A stretch of 40,057 nt of DNA, from NCBI GenBank assembly GCA_052148715.1, contig JBKQHQ010000262.1, positions 1-40,057 of the forward strand. The letters run 5' to 3'. Shown here in pieces: positions 12,774 through 21,986 of this stretch. The notes beneath the pieces were generated by a model that saw nothing but the letters and a program-made list of their open reading frames with translations, was not told where the DNA came from and searched no databases. A program made the translations under genes and the position numbers. How positions within the stretch are numbered: position 1 is the first letter of the stretch; every line of letters starts with the position of its first letter. This DNA comes from JBKQHQ01 sp052148715. GTDB taxonomy: Bacteria; Pseudomonadota; Alphaproteobacteria; Rhizobiales; Xanthobacteraceae.

Positions 12774-15413
12774 ATGAAAATCGTCGTCGTCGAATCGCCC
12801 GCCAAAGCCAAGACCATCAATAAGTATCTCGGGTCTGGCTATGAGGTGCTGGCCTCGTTCGGCCACGTGCGCGACCTTCCGGCCAAGAATGGCTCGGTCG
12901 ATCCCGACGCCGATTTTCGCATGATCTGGGAAGTCGACCCCAAGGCGGCGAAGCGGCTCAACGATATCGCCCGCGCCGTGAAGGACGCGCAGGGCCTGAT
13001 CCTCGCCACCGACCCGGACCGCGAGGGCGAAGCGATCTCCTGGCATGTTCTCGAAGTCTTGAAGGAAAAGCGCGCGCTCAAGCACCAGCCGGTGGAGCGG
13101 GTGGTGTTCAACGCCATCACCAAGCAGTCGGTGACCGAGGCGATGAAGCATCCGCGCGGCATCGATGCCGCCCTGGTCGACGCCTATCTGGCCCGCCGCG
13201 CGCTCGACTATCTGGTCGGCTTCACGCTCTCGCCGGTGCTGTGGCGCAAGCTGCCGGGCGCGCGCTCGGCGGGACGGGTGCAGTCGGTTGCTTTGCGGCT
13301 TGTCTGCGATCGCGAGCTCGAGATCGAGAAATTCGTTGCCCGCGAGTACTGGTCGCTGATCGCGACACTCGCGACCCCCCGCGGCGAGACGTTCGAAGCC
13401 CGCCTCGTCGGCGCCGACGGCAAGAAGATCCAGCGGCTAGATATCGGCTCGGGCGCCGAGGCTGAAGCGTTCAAGCAAGCACTCGAGACCGCGACCTTCG
13501 CGGTCGCCTCGGTCGAGGCCAAGCCGGCCAAGCGCCACCCCTACCCGCCGTTTACGACCTCCACCCTGCAGCAGGAGGCAAGCCGCAAGCTCGGGTTCGC
13601 CCCCGCGCACACGATGCGGGTGGCCCAACGGCTCTACGAAGGCGTCACCATCGGCGGCGAAACGGTCGGCCTCATTACTTATATGCGCACGGACGGCGTG
13701 CAGATCGCCGAGGAAGCCATCACCGCCGTGCGCAAGCTGATCGCCGCCGATTACGGTCAACCCTACCTGCCCGATGCGCCGCGCCGCTACCAAACCAAAT
13801 CCAAGAATGCGCAGGAGGCGCACGAGGCGATCCGCCCGACCGATCCCACCTTGCGGCCGCGCGACGTGGGGCGCCAGCTCGAGCCGGATCAAGCCAAGCT
13901 TTACGAGCTGATTTGGTTGCGCACGGTCGCGAGCCAAACCGAATCGGCCGAGCTCGAGCGGACCACCGTCGACGTCACCGCCAAGGTCGGCGCGCGTCTG
14001 CTCGATCTGCGCGCGACCGGCACCGTCGTGAAGTTCGACGGATTTCTCAAAGTCTATCAGGAAGGCCACGACGACGGTGACGATGACGAGGAGTCGCGGC
14101 GTCTGCCGGCGATGAGCGCCGGCGAGAAGCTCGACAAGCGCGCCATCGCGGCGACCCAGCATTTCACCGAACCGCCGCCGCGCTATTCCGAGGCCTCGCT
14201 GGTCAAGCGCATGGAGGAACTCGGCATCGGCCGTCCGTCGACCTATGCCTCGATTCTACAAGTGCTGCAGGACCGCCGCTACGTGCGGCTCGATAAGAAA
14301 CGGCTTTATCCCGAGGACAAGGGGCGGGTCGTCACGGTCTTCCTGGAAAGCTACTTCACCCGCTACGTCGAATACGACTTCACCGCCTCGCTCGAGGAGC
14401 AGCTGGACCGCGTCTCCAACAACGAGATCGATTGGCGCCAATTGCTGCGTGATTTCTGGCGCGACTTCATCGGGGCTGTCGACGAGATCAAAGACCTGCG
14501 CGTCGGCGAAGTGCTCAACGTGCTCGACGAGATTTTGGGGCCGCACATATTTCCGCCGCGCGCGGACGGGACCGATCCGCGCCTGTGCCCTTCCTGCGGC
14601 AACGGCCGCCTGTCGCTCAAGCTCAGCAGCAAGTTCGGCGCCTTCATAGGCTGCTCGAACTACCCGGAGTGCCGCTACACGCGACAGCTCGCCGCGCCGG
14701 GGAATGGCGAGGGGGGCGGCATCGAAGGCGGCATGCGCAAGCTCGGCCCCGATCCGGAGACGGGTTTGGAGGTGACGCTGCGCGACGGCCGGTTCGGTCC
14801 CTATGTTCAGTTGGGCGAGGCTGTCGACGGCGAGAAACCGAAGCGCGCGGGTCTGCCGAAAGGCACCGAGGCGGCCGCGGTCGATCTGGCGTTTGCGCTC
14901 AAGCTGCTCTCATTGCCGCGAGAGGTCGGAAAACACCCGGAGAGCGGCGAGCCGATCGTCGCCGGCGTCGGCCGTTTCGGACCGTATGTCCGGCATGACA
15001 AGACCTACGCCAGCCTCGAGCCCGGTGATGACGTTTGGCATATCGGCCTCAACCGGGCCGTGACGTTGATCGCCGAGAAGCAAGCCAAGGGCGGTCGCGG
15101 GCGCCGGTTCGGCGCCGATCCGGGCCGGCCGCTGGGCGAGCATCCGGGCAAGGGTGGTCCGATCCTGGTCAAGAGCGGCCGTTACGGACCCTACGTCACC
15201 CATCAAGGCATCAACGCAACCATACCAAGCAGCAAGAACCCGGACGAGATCACCCTCGCCGAGGCGGCAGCTTTGCTGGATGCCAAGGCCGAACAGGGCA
15301 GCGGCGCGCCGACCCGGCGCCGCTCCTCCGCGCGCAAGGCGGCGGCGCCGAAGGCGAAGGCCAAGTCGACCGCACCGACCAAAGCAGCGCGCAAAGCGAA
15401 GGCCGCCGAGTAG
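12774..15413 (+). CDS. topA: DNA topoisomerase I
   Basis: TopA relaxes negative supercoils by transient single-strand breakage. The 879-residue product begins MKIVVVESPAKAKTINKYLG and has the Toprim acidic triad in ATDPDREGEAISWH (about residues 80-93), GRVQSVALRLV, and the active tyrosine Y303 in GLITYMRTDG. A single C4 zinc ribbon lies near 605-633 (CPSCGNGR, GCSNYPEC), followed by three topoisomerase C-terminal repeats (GRFGPYVQLG, GRFGPYVRHD, GRYGPYVTHQG) and a Lys/Ala-rich tail. The frame is open 24 codons further upstream, but ATG 12774 gives the conserved start. It is core in the plsY-dprA-topA-rnr order. Confidence 0.97.
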   Translation: MKIVVVESPAKAKTINKYLGSGYEVLASFGHVRDLPAKNGSVDPDADFRMIWEVDPKAAKRLNDIARAVKDAQGLILATDPDREGEAISWHVLEVLKEKRALKHQPVERVVFNAITKQSVTEAMKHPRGIDAALVDAYLARRALDYLVGFTLSPVLWRKLPGARSAGRVQSVALRLVCDRELEIEKFVAREYWSLIATLATPRGETFEARLVGADGKKIQRLDIGSGAEAEAFKQALETATFAVASVEAKPAKRHPYPPFTTSTLQQEASRKLGFAPAHTMRVAQRLYEGVTIGGETVGLITYMRTDGVQIAEEAITAVRKLIAADYGQPYLPDAPRRYQTKSKNAQEAHEAIRPTDPTLRPRDVGRQLEPDQAKLYELIWLRTVASQTESAELERTTVDVTAKVGARLLDLRATGTVVKFDGFLKVYQEGHDDGDDDEESRRLPAMSAGEKLDKRAIAATQHFTEPPPRYSEASLVKRMEELGIGRPSTYASILQVLQDRRYVRLDKKRLYPEDKGRVVTVFLESYFTRYVEYDFTASLEEQLDRVSNNEIDWRQLLRDFWRDFIGAVDEIKDLRVGEVLNVLDEILGPHIFPPRADGTDPRLCPSCGNGRLSLKLSSKFGAFIGCSNYPECRYTRQLAAPGNGEGGGIEGGMRKLGPDPETGLEVTLRDGRFGPYVQLGEAVDGEKPKRAGLPKGTEAAAVDLAFALKLLSLPREVGKHPESGEPIVAGVGRFGPYVRHDKTYASLEPGDDVWHIGLNRAVTLIAEKQAKGGRGRRFGADPGRPLGEHPGKGGPILVKSGRYGPYVTHQGINATIPSSKNPDEITLAEAAALLDAKAEQGSGAPTRRRSSARKAAAPKAKAKSTAPTKAARKAKAAE

Positions 15414-15479
15414 CCGTCTGGCGAGCAAGGGGCGGAGGTCTTACGTTAGAGCATGTTCGGATGAGTTTGATGCGCCGAT

Positions 15480-15648
15480 CTTCACCTCTACCCGCTTGCG
15501 GGGAGAGGTCGTCATCCGAGCGTCAGCGAGGATGGCGGGTGAGGGGCGCTCTCCACAGGCTCAGACTCGCGGAGAGTCCCCCTCACCCGGAGCAAGCGCG
15601 AAGATGCGCTTGCTCCGACCTCTCCCCGCAAGCGGGCGAGAGGTGAAG
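15480..15648. repeat. long imperfect inverted repeat (REP/BIME-like)
   Basis: Left arm 15480-15548 (CTTCACCTCTACCCGCTTGC onward) and right arm 15578-15648 are inverted matches with a few mismatches; each arm carries its own CCCGCTTGCGGG palindrome and a GGGTGAGGGG block. CTCTCC/GGAGAG pairs extend the stem inward. The whole about 169 bp would fold into one long hairpin. Similar GGGGAGAGG/CCCGCAAGCGGG repeats are scattered in Bradyrhizobium-type genomes. It fills most of the 309-bp topA-rnr gap. Confidence 0.85.
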
Positions 15649-15722
15649 TGGTGTCGCTGCGTCGATTTCACCAGACATGCTTCCAGTGAAACGAACGAGC
15701 GCGCCGCGGCGCGAACAGGTCC

Positions 15723-18026
15723 TTGGCCAAACAACCCCGCAAGACGCCCCCCACCCTTCCGACCAAGGACGAGCTCGTCAGTTTCATCGGCTCGCACGCC
15801 GGCAAGGTTGGCACGCGCGAAATCGCCCGCGCTTTCGGACTGAAGAACGCGGACCGTGTTGCCCTCAAGCAAATGCTGCGAGAGTTGTCCGACGAGGGCC
15901 GGGTCGAGCGCCGCCGTAAGAAGCTCCAGCATGCCGGGGTTCTGCCCTCGGTCGTGCTCGCCGATATCACGCAACGCGATGCGGACGGCGAGCTTGTCGC
16001 CGTGCCGACCGAATGGGACGAGGAAGCGCACGGTGCGGCGCCGAAGATCCGCGTCCATGTGCCTCGTCGCGCGCGTCCTGCGGAAGTAGCCGGTGTCAAC
16101 GACCGGGTGCTGCTGCGGGTGGAAGAGGCAGGTGAACCGGGCGACGTCATTCGGCACGGCGGCCGCGTCATCAAGATCATCGATCGCGCCAAGCAGCGGG
16201 TGCTCGGAATTTTTCGCGGCTTACCGACCGGAGGCGGCCGGCTCGCGCCCATCGACAAGAAGCAGCTCGGCAAGGAGATCGCCATTCCGTCCGGCGCCAC
16301 CATGGATGCGCAAGACGGCGATCTCGTCGCCGTCGACGTATCCTCGCACGGCCGCTTCGGCTTGCCGACCGGGCGCGTGAAGGAGCGGCTCGGATCGTTG
16401 AATAGCGAGCGCGCCGTGAGCTTGATCGCGATCCACGCCCACGCAATTCCGCACGTATTCCGGCACGACGCGCTCACCGAGGCCGAGCAGGCGAAGCCCG
16501 CTAATCTCTCCGGCCGCGAGGATTGGCGGAAAATTCCCTTCGTCACCATCGACCCCGTCGATGCGAAGGACCACGACGACGCCGTGCATGCGGAAGTCGA
16601 TACGGATCCGAAGAACCGCGGCGGCTATGTGGTCATCGTCGCCATCGCCGACGTTGCCTACTACGTGCGCCCCGGCCCCGCGCTCGAGCGTGAAGCGCTC
16701 GTGCGCCGCAACTCCGTCTATTTTCCGGACCGCGTCGTGCCGATGTTGCCCGAGCGGATCTCCAACGATCTTTGCTCGCTGCGGCCGAATGAAGACCGCG
16801 CGGCGCTCGCCGTGCGCATGGTCGTCGGCGCCGACGGACGCAAGCGCTCGCACGCCTTTCACCGCGTGCTGATCCGCTCAGCCGCGAAGCTGCACTACGC
16901 ACAAGCCCAGACGGCCATCGGCGGACGAGCGGAAGTGGAGGTCGAAGCGCTTGTTGAACCGGTGCTCCAGCCGCTCTATGCGGCCTATCGCGCCGTGAAG
17001 CGGGCACGCGATGAGCGCTCGCCGCTTGATCTCGATCTACCCGAGCGCAAGATTCTGTTGAAATCAGACGGCACCGTGGACCGGGTGATCACGCCGGAGC
17101 GCCTCGAATCGCATCGGCTGATCGAAGAGTTCATGATCCTTGCCAACGTGGCCGCCGCCGAGACCCTCGAACGCGCGCACGTGCCGCTGATCTACCGCGT
17201 GCACGATGAGCCGTCGCTGGAAAAGGTCGAGGCGCTACGCGAATTCTTGGCGACCATCAGCATCTCGCTGCCGAAGGGCGGCGCGCTCCGCCCGGCCAAT
17301 TTCAACCAAATTCTCGCGCGCGTGCAGGGCACCGACGTGGAGAAGCTCGTCAACGAGACCGTGCTGCGAAGCCAATCGCAGGCCGAATATGCGGCCGAGA
17401 ATTACGGCCATTTCGGCCTCAACCTTCGCCGCTACGCCCACTTCACCTCGCCGATCCGCCGCTACGCCGATCTCATCGTGCATCGCGCCCTGATCCGCGC
17501 CATGGGGCTTGGCAGCGATGGGCTGCCGCTCGATGCCAAGGTCTCGACGCTCGGCGAAATTGCCGCGAGCATCTCGGCGGCGGAACGCCGCGCGATGCGG
17601 GCCGAGCGGGAGACCGCCGATCGGCTGATCGCGCAGTGTCTGGCCGATCGCGTGGGTGCGACCTTTGACGGTCACATCTCCGGCGTCACCCGCTCGGGTC
17701 TGTTCGTCAAGCTCGACGAAACCGGGGCCGACGGGTTCATTCCGGCGGCAACGCTCGGCAACGATTATTTTCGCTACCAAGAGGCAAGCCATGCGCTCAT
17801 CGGCGATGCGACCGGAGAGGCCCATCGGCTCGGCGACAAGGTCACCGTGCGCCTTGCGGAGGCCGTGCCGCTCGCGGGCGCCTTGCGGTTCGAGCTTCTC
17901 AGCGAAGGCCGCTATGATGGCGCGGCGCGCCGGCGATCAGCGCCGGCGCGAACGCGACGCCAGACAGAGCATGCCACGCATCGCCGCGAGGGGCGCAACG
18001 GCCGCCCGCACCGGAACCAGCGCTAA
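15723..18026 (+). CDS. rnr: ribonuclease R
   Basis: RNase R is a 3'-5' exoribonuclease that degrades structured RNA. The 767-residue product has an N-terminal helix-turn-helix-like region (GTREIARAFGLKNADRVALK), cold-shock domains, and the RNB catalytic domain with the metal-binding DPVDAKDHDDAVHAE near residues 278-292. The C-terminal S1 domain (GATFDGHISGVTRSGLFVKL, about 641-660) is followed by a basic Arg-rich tail. The start is TTG 15723 (MAKQPRKTPPT); the ribosome site is weak, so it is tentative by a few codons. The length is normal for alphaproteobacterial RNase R. Confidence 0.95.
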   Translation: MAKQPRKTPPTLPTKDELVSFIGSHAGKVGTREIARAFGLKNADRVALKQMLRELSDEGRVERRRKKLQHAGVLPSVVLADITQRDADGELVAVPTEWDEEAHGAAPKIRVHVPRRARPAEVAGVNDRVLLRVEEAGEPGDVIRHGGRVIKIIDRAKQRVLGIFRGLPTGGGRLAPIDKKQLGKEIAIPSGATMDAQDGDLVAVDVSSHGRFGLPTGRVKERLGSLNSERAVSLIAIHAHAIPHVFRHDALTEAEQAKPANLSGREDWRKIPFVTIDPVDAKDHDDAVHAEVDTDPKNRGGYVVIVAIADVAYYVRPGPALEREALVRRNSVYFPDRVVPMLPERISNDLCSLRPNEDRAALAVRMVVGADGRKRSHAFHRVLIRSAAKLHYAQAQTAIGGRAEVEVEALVEPVLQPLYAAYRAVKRARDERSPLDLDLPERKILLKSDGTVDRVITPERLESHRLIEEFMILANVAAAETLERAHVPLIYRVHDEPSLEKVEALREFLATISISLPKGGALRPANFNQILARVQGTDVEKLVNETVLRSQSQAEYAAENYGHFGLNLRRYAHFTSPIRRYADLIVHRALIRAMGLGSDGLPLDAKVSTLGEIAASISAAERRAMRAERETADRLIAQCLADRVGATFDGHISGVTRSGLFVKLDETGADGFIPAATLGNDYFRYQEASHALIGDATGEAHRLGDKVTVRLAEAVPLAGALRFELLSEGRYDGAARRRSAPARTRRQTEHATHRREGRNGRPHRNQR

Positions 18027-18131
18027 CTCTGGTTCGTTGGCATCGGCAGCCGGGTTTGTTTCTGCCGGATTATTTTATTTTTGGACGGAAGCGGATTTCG
18101 GCAAGAGAGAAAAATACTCGGAGGGCTAGGC

Positions 18132-18557
18132 ATGGATGAGGAGCGCGAACATCGGGACTTCCGCATCGCGATGCTGCGCGGATTTCTCAACCGATGTCCG
18201 AAGTGCGGCCGCGGACGCCTATTCGGTGCCTTCCTGAAAGTCGAGGATCATTGCTCCGCGTGCGGGGAAGCGCTGTATCATCAGCGCGCCGACGACGCCC
18301 CCGCTTATTTCGTCATCTTGATCGTCGGGCACATCGTCGTGCCGCTCATGCTCACAGTCGAGTTCGCCCTGCATCCTCCCTACTGGGTGCACCTCGTGCT
18401 ATGGCTTCCGCTCACGCTCGCGCTGGCGCTCGGGCTGATCCAACCGATCAAGGGCGCGATCATCGGTCTGCAGTGGGCGAACCGCATGCATGGCTTCGAT
18501 GCGCATGCAGAGGACGAGACCAACTTGAAGCCGGCCAAGAGTTCCGGTTCTGCTTGA
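18132..18557 (+). CDS. DUF983 zinc-ribbon membrane protein
   Basis: The 141-residue product has a CxxC...CxxC ribbon (RCPKCGRGRLFGAFLKVEDH followed by CSACGEAL) and two membrane helices (about residues 58-78 and 84-102), the pattern of DUF983. The family is of unknown function and usually sits near rnr or cytochrome genes in alphaproteobacteria. The ATG follows GGAGGG; an upstream in-frame start at 18081 lacks support. The stop overlaps the next start in TGATG, so the two are translationally coupled. Confidence 0.9.
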   Translation: MDEEREHRDFRIAMLRGFLNRCPKCGRGRLFGAFLKVEDHCSACGEALYHQRADDAPAYFVILIVGHIVVPLMLTVEFALHPPYWVHLVLWLPLTLALALGLIQPIKGAIIGLQWANRMHGFDAHAEDETNLKPAKSSGSA

Positions 18558-19288
18558 TGAGTGATCTCGTCGAGCGACCCGGCCCAGTCGAGCAAACACC
18601 GCCGCGTGCGATAGTGCCGCCGCAGGACGCGGCGACGCTCATTCTCATTGACAGCGAAGACGGGATTCCAAAGGCACTGCTCGGCCGCCGCCATGAGCGA
18701 CATACATTCATGCCGGGAAAGTTCGTTTTCCCGGGCGGACGGCTCGAACCGGTCGATCGACTGATGCCGACCGCGCGGCCGCTGCATCCGCTCGTAGAGG
18801 CGCGACTCATGCGCCGAGTCGCGCACCCCAGCGCCGAGCTGGCGCGTGGCTACGCGCTCGCCGCCATTCGCGAGACATTCGAGGAGACCGGATTATTGCT
18901 CGGCGTGAAGCAAAGCATTCCGCCCGCCATCCCGAGCGAACTCTGGGATGGCTTTGCCGCCGCTTCGATCCATCCCGATCTCGGCGCCATTCATTTCATT
19001 GCCCGCGCCATCACGCCGCCGCACCGACCGAAGCGCTTCGACACCCGATTCTTCGCCGCCGATGTGAAAGCGATCGCGCATCGGCTCGATGGTGTGACCG
19101 GCCCGGAAGCGGAACTCGTGGAACTGGTCTGGTTGCCGCTTGCGGATGCCGCGCGTCTCGACATGCCGCTGATCACCCGCGTCGTGATGGAAGAGCTCGG
19201 GGAGCGAATCGCCGCCGGTTTTCCCATCGAGCGTCCGGTGCCGTTCTATTACTCGCGGCGCCGCCGGTTCGTGCGGGAAATGCTTTAA
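18557..19288 (+). CDS. NUDIX hydrolase
   Basis: The 243-residue product has FVFPGGRLEP near residue 60 and, after a roughly 40-residue insertion, the REtfEEtG core of the Nudix box (ALAAIRETFEETGLLLG). The split box and overall length are typical of the NUDT19/coenzyme A-diphosphatase-like group. Nudix enzymes hydrolyse nucleoside-diphosphate-linked compounds; the substrate cannot be told here. The start at 18557 overlaps the DUF983 stop. The open frame upstream of it is only a shadow of DUF983. Confidence 0.92.
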   Translation: MSDLVERPGPVEQTPPRAIVPPQDAATLILIDSEDGIPKALLGRRHERHTFMPGKFVFPGGRLEPVDRLMPTARPLHPLVEARLMRRVAHPSAELARGYALAAIRETFEETGLLLGVKQSIPPAIPSELWDGFAAASIHPDLGAIHFIARAITPPHRPKRFDTRFFAADVKAIAHRLDGVTGPEAELVELVWLPLADAARLDMPLITRVVMEELGERIAAGFPIERPVPFYYSRRRRFVREML

Positions 19289-19382
19289 GCTATCAGCACG
19301 CGTTTGGAACCGCCGGTACGGGAGATCTGCCGCGTATTTCGCATCGAGATGGCGTGGGGCCTTTTTCCTGCGCGTCGCTTCC

Positions 19383-19410
19383 TTGACATTCGACAGCCGG
19401 TCGCTAGGTT
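19383..19410 (+). promoter_or_regulatory. candidate rpmG promoter
   Basis: TTGACA (19383-19388), 16 bp, TAGGTT (19405-19410) lies 35 bp before the rpmG ATG in the 156-bp gap after the NUDIX gene. The -35 is consensus and the -10 is weak. Confidence 0.5.
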
Positions 19411-19444
19411 CTCCGGGTAAGCTAGATCCGTAAGAGGTCAAACC

Positions 19445-19612
19445 ATGGCGAAGGCCGCCTCCATCAAGGTCAAGCTCGTGTCGAGCGCCGACACTGGCTT
19501 CTATTATGTGACGAAGAAGAATTCGCGGACGATGACGGACAAGCTCAAGAAGAAGAAATACGATCCGGTCGCCAAGAAGCACGTCGAATTTCACGAAGCG
19601 AAAATCAAATAA
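19445..19612 (+). CDS. rpmG: 50S ribosomal protein L33
   Basis: This short 55-residue gene encodes MAKAASIKVKLVSSADTGFY, then YVTKKNSRTM, TDKLKKKKYDPVAKKHVEFH and EAKIK. This is bacterial ribosomal protein L33 at its normal length, of the alphaproteobacterial cysteine-free type, so it needs no zinc. AGAGG stands before the ATG. In related genomes rpmG sits near the rnr-NUDIX cluster and pleD, as here. Confidence 0.97.
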   Translation: MAKAASIKVKLVSSADTGFYYVTKKNSRTMTDKLKKKKYDPVAKKHVEFHEAKIK

Positions 19613-19636
19613 GCTGCAGAGCGTTTTTCTTCCATG

Positions 19637-19660
19637 CGGCAGCGCTTGTTGGCGCTGCCG
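19637..19660. terminator. stem-loop downstream of rpmG
   Basis: CGGCAGCGC (19637-19645), a 6-base loop, and GCGCTGCCG (19652-19660) form a perfect 9-bp stem 25 bp after the rpmG stop. There is no following T-run, so it is at best a non-canonical terminator or 3'-end stabiliser. Confidence 0.5.
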
Positions 19661-20106
19661 GTGTCGCCCCACCAAGCACGCTGACGCGCCCGCTCAGCGG
19701 ACCAAGCTGGAAGCCTGAATGGAGAGAACGCTCGTCGCAGGCTAGATGATCGAGCCGGCAAAGGTGGCCGGCCGGGAGCGATGTCATGAGGAGGCCACTC
19801 GCACCGCTCCCGAACCGGCCGAACCCCACGGGACCCAGGAGATGCGGCGGACCTGAGCATTCCGTAGGGTTAACAATATATGCGCCAACCACGTGCCTGG
19901 CCATTTCCGGCCAGCCGTGGGGCGTAGCTCCATCGTAGGGCACTAAAGTTAGCGCAACCAGCGGGAAAATCAACGTTTTCAAGTCATTGATTTTTTCCGG
20001 GCGCGAATCAACCTAAAGTATTAAGGTTGATGCCGGCGCCGATTAGGAAGTTAAGGTATTTACGTGACAGCCGTATGAGAGGCGAACGCGCAAGCTTGTC
20101 AGGAGC
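19661..20106. other. gene-free region with strong dyad symmetry
   Basis: No convincing coding frame is present in these 446 bp between rpmG and pleD. It holds consecutive stem-loops: GCCTG/CAGGC near 19712-19743, and a larger stem GGCCGG..GGGAGCG (19766-19780) pairing with CGCTCCCG..CCGGCC (19805-19820). A separate dyad ATCAACCT/AGGTTGAT lies at 20007-20031. The structured part could belong to a small RNA; the strand is not known. Confidence 0.4.
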
Positions 20107-21480
20107 CTAGGCGGCGTCCGGCACTACTCGGTTACGGCCATCACGCTTTGCGCGATAGAGCGCTTGATCCGCCCGCTTCAAGATTTCAGCCGCGGTTTCA
20201 TTGGGCGAGCCGAGCGCGGCGAGCCCCACCGAGATGGTTACCGTCACCGATCCTTTGCCCTGCTGGATCGAGAATGGCTCAGACGCGATGCGTCGCCGCA
20301 GCCGCTCGGCGACCATCGTGGCCACAGCCATGTCGGTCTCCGGCATGACGGCGACGAACTCCTCACCACCATACCTACAGGCGAGGTCGATCCCACGGAT
20401 CGACTTGCGGATGCGTAGCGCGAATTCACGCAGCACGTCATCGCCGGCATCATGCCCATAACTGTCGTTGATGGCTTTGAAGTAGTCGATATCGAGAATG
20501 AGGACCGTTAAGGGCTTGCCGCGCGCAGCCGCTTGCTCCACCAGTGTCGCGAGATGGCTCTCCATGTAACGGCGGTTGTACAGACCGGTCAGCGCATCGG
20601 TGATCGCCATCTCGATGGATAGCTGCACGTTGTCGCGCAGCCGTTCCGTATAGCGCTTCTTGCGGACCAAGGTGCGCACGCGCGCCAGCAACTCGTTCTT
20701 ATCGAGCGGACGAGCCAGGTAATCGTTGACACCGATCTCGAGCCCTCGCACGAGGCGCGGATCGTTATCCGCGTCGGCAATCGCCAGTATCGGCAGACCG
20801 CGCGTGCGTTCGAGCGAGCGCACCTGACTGCACAGGCGCAAGCCGTCGAAGCTCTTGAAGCTCAGGGAAATGATGAGCAGATCGTAGTTGCCCTCAGCGG
20901 CATGGAACAACGCCTCGGCGGGATCCTCCTCGACATCGACGCTCTGCTCGCCGGTCAGCATGGCCTGCAGCCGCTCGTGGGATGCCGGGCGATCGTCGAT
21001 GATGAGTACTCGACCCTTGCGGCCGGTATCCGCAATCGCTTCCCGCTCGGGGCTCTGGATGCCGATCTCTTTCGAGGTCACCGCCCGCATCCGCAGTTCG
21101 TCGGTGACCATCTTGAGACGCGCCAGCGAGCGTACCCGAGCAATTAACGCCACATCGCAGACCGGCTTGGTGAGGAAATCATCCGCGCCGGCATCGAGCC
21201 CTTTCACCCGGTCCGACACCTGGTCTAACGCCGTCACCATCACCACCGGAATATGATGCGTCGCCGGATTTCCCTTCAGACGTCGGCACACCTCGAAGCC
21301 GTCCATATCGGGCATCATCACGTCGAGAAGCACCAGATCACACTCCGCACGCTGGCAGATGGCGAGTGCTTCCGCGCCACTCGAGGCGGTGACGACATCG
21401 AAATATTCAGCCGAGAGCCGTGCCTCCAGCAGCTTCACATTAGCCGGCACATCGTCGACAACAAGGACGCGTGCAGTCAC
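20107..21480 (-). CDS. pleD: PleD-type response regulator with diguanylate cyclase domain
   Basis: PleD makes cyclic di-GMP when phosphorylated and drives polar development in alphaproteobacteria. The 457-residue product has a first receiver domain (acidic D9/D10, phospho-acceptor D53, K105-region KPVC), a second receiver-like domain (about 155-275) whose acceptor position is replaced (IISLSFKS), and a GGDEF domain. The active motif RYGGEEFVAV has GGEEF at 371-375, and the allosteric I-site RGID is at 362-365, five residues before it. This matches Caulobacter PleD in order and length. It lies 12 bp after divK, so the two form an operon. Confidence 0.96.
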   Translation of the reverse strand: MTARVLVVDDVPANVKLLEARLSAEYFDVVTASSGAEALAICQRAECDLVLLDVMMPDMDGFEVCRRLKGNPATHHIPVVMVTALDQVSDRVKGLDAGADDFLTKPVCDVALIARVRSLARLKMVTDELRMRAVTSKEIGIQSPEREAIADTGRKGRVLIIDDRPASHERLQAMLTGEQSVDVEEDPAEALFHAAEGNYDLLIISLSFKSFDGLRLCSQVRSLERTRGLPILAIADADNDPRLVRGLEIGVNDYLARPLDKNELLARVRTLVRKKRYTERLRDNVQLSIEMAITDALTGLYNRRYMESHLATLVEQAAARGKPLTVLILDIDYFKAINDSYGHDAGDDVLREFALRIRKSIRGIDLACRYGGEEFVAVMPETDMAVATMVAERLRRRIASEPFSIQQGKGSVTVTISVGLAALGSPNETAAEILKRADQALYRAKRDGRNRVVPDAA

Positions 21481-21492
21481 CGCTTACTCCCC

Positions 21493-21864
21493 TCAGGCAT
21501 TGCCTAGAAAATGACGAATGGTCTCGATGAACTTGCTCACCGAGATCGGTTTCGAAAGATAGGCTTCGCAGCCACCCTCCCGGATTCGCTCCTCGTCGCC
21601 CTTCATTGCAAAGGCCGTGACCGCCACCACCGGAATCACCCGCAACTCGGGATCGTCTTTAAGCCACTTGGTCACTTCAAGGCCCGACACTTCGGGAAGC
21701 TGGATATCCATCAAGATCAAATCAGGCCGGTGCTGGCGGGCGAGATCGAGTGCCTCGATTCCGTTGCGGGTCCCGACGGTTTGATAACCATGCGCCTCCA
21801 ACAGATCGTGGAAGAGCTTCATGTTGAGCTCGTTGTCCTCCACGATCAGGACGGTCTTCGCCAT
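21493..21864 (-). CDS. divK: single-domain response regulator DivK
   Basis: DivK is the phosphorylation-dependent regulator that acts with PleC/DivJ to control CtrA and asymmetric division. The 123-residue receiver domain begins MAKTVLIVEDNELNMKLFHD and has phospho-acceptor D53 in LILMDIQLPEVSG, the TAFAMKGDEERI switch region and K104-type KPISVSKF. Its length equals that of known DivK. The frame is open further upstream, but MAKTVLIVED at 21864 is the conserved start. It is followed by pleD in an operon and is divergent from the DUF3572 gene. Confidence 0.96.
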   Translation of the reverse strand: MAKTVLIVEDNELNMKLFHDLLEAHGYQTVGTRNGIEALDLARQHRPDLILMDIQLPEVSGLEVTKWLKDDPELRVIPVVAVTAFAMKGDEERIREGGCEAYLSKPISVSKFIETIRHFLGNA

Positions 21865-21986
21865 GCCCCCCGCCCTTCGGCTTGCCCCCGCCGATCGCCC
21901 ACCGCATGCAGCAAGCGCGTCGCCACGCCCCGCGCACTCGGGCATGATCGGTAGAGTAGTGCGCATGTATTACGGAAACGCAAACG

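Noticed and set aside
19637..19660. Intrinsic terminator for rpmG
   Set aside because: The stem is perfect but no T-run follows on either strand; it is listed only as a stem-loop of uncertain role.
19605..19982. 125-codon - frame between rpmG and pleD
   Set aside because: No family, no ribosome site, and it spans strong stem-loops; noncoding is more likely.
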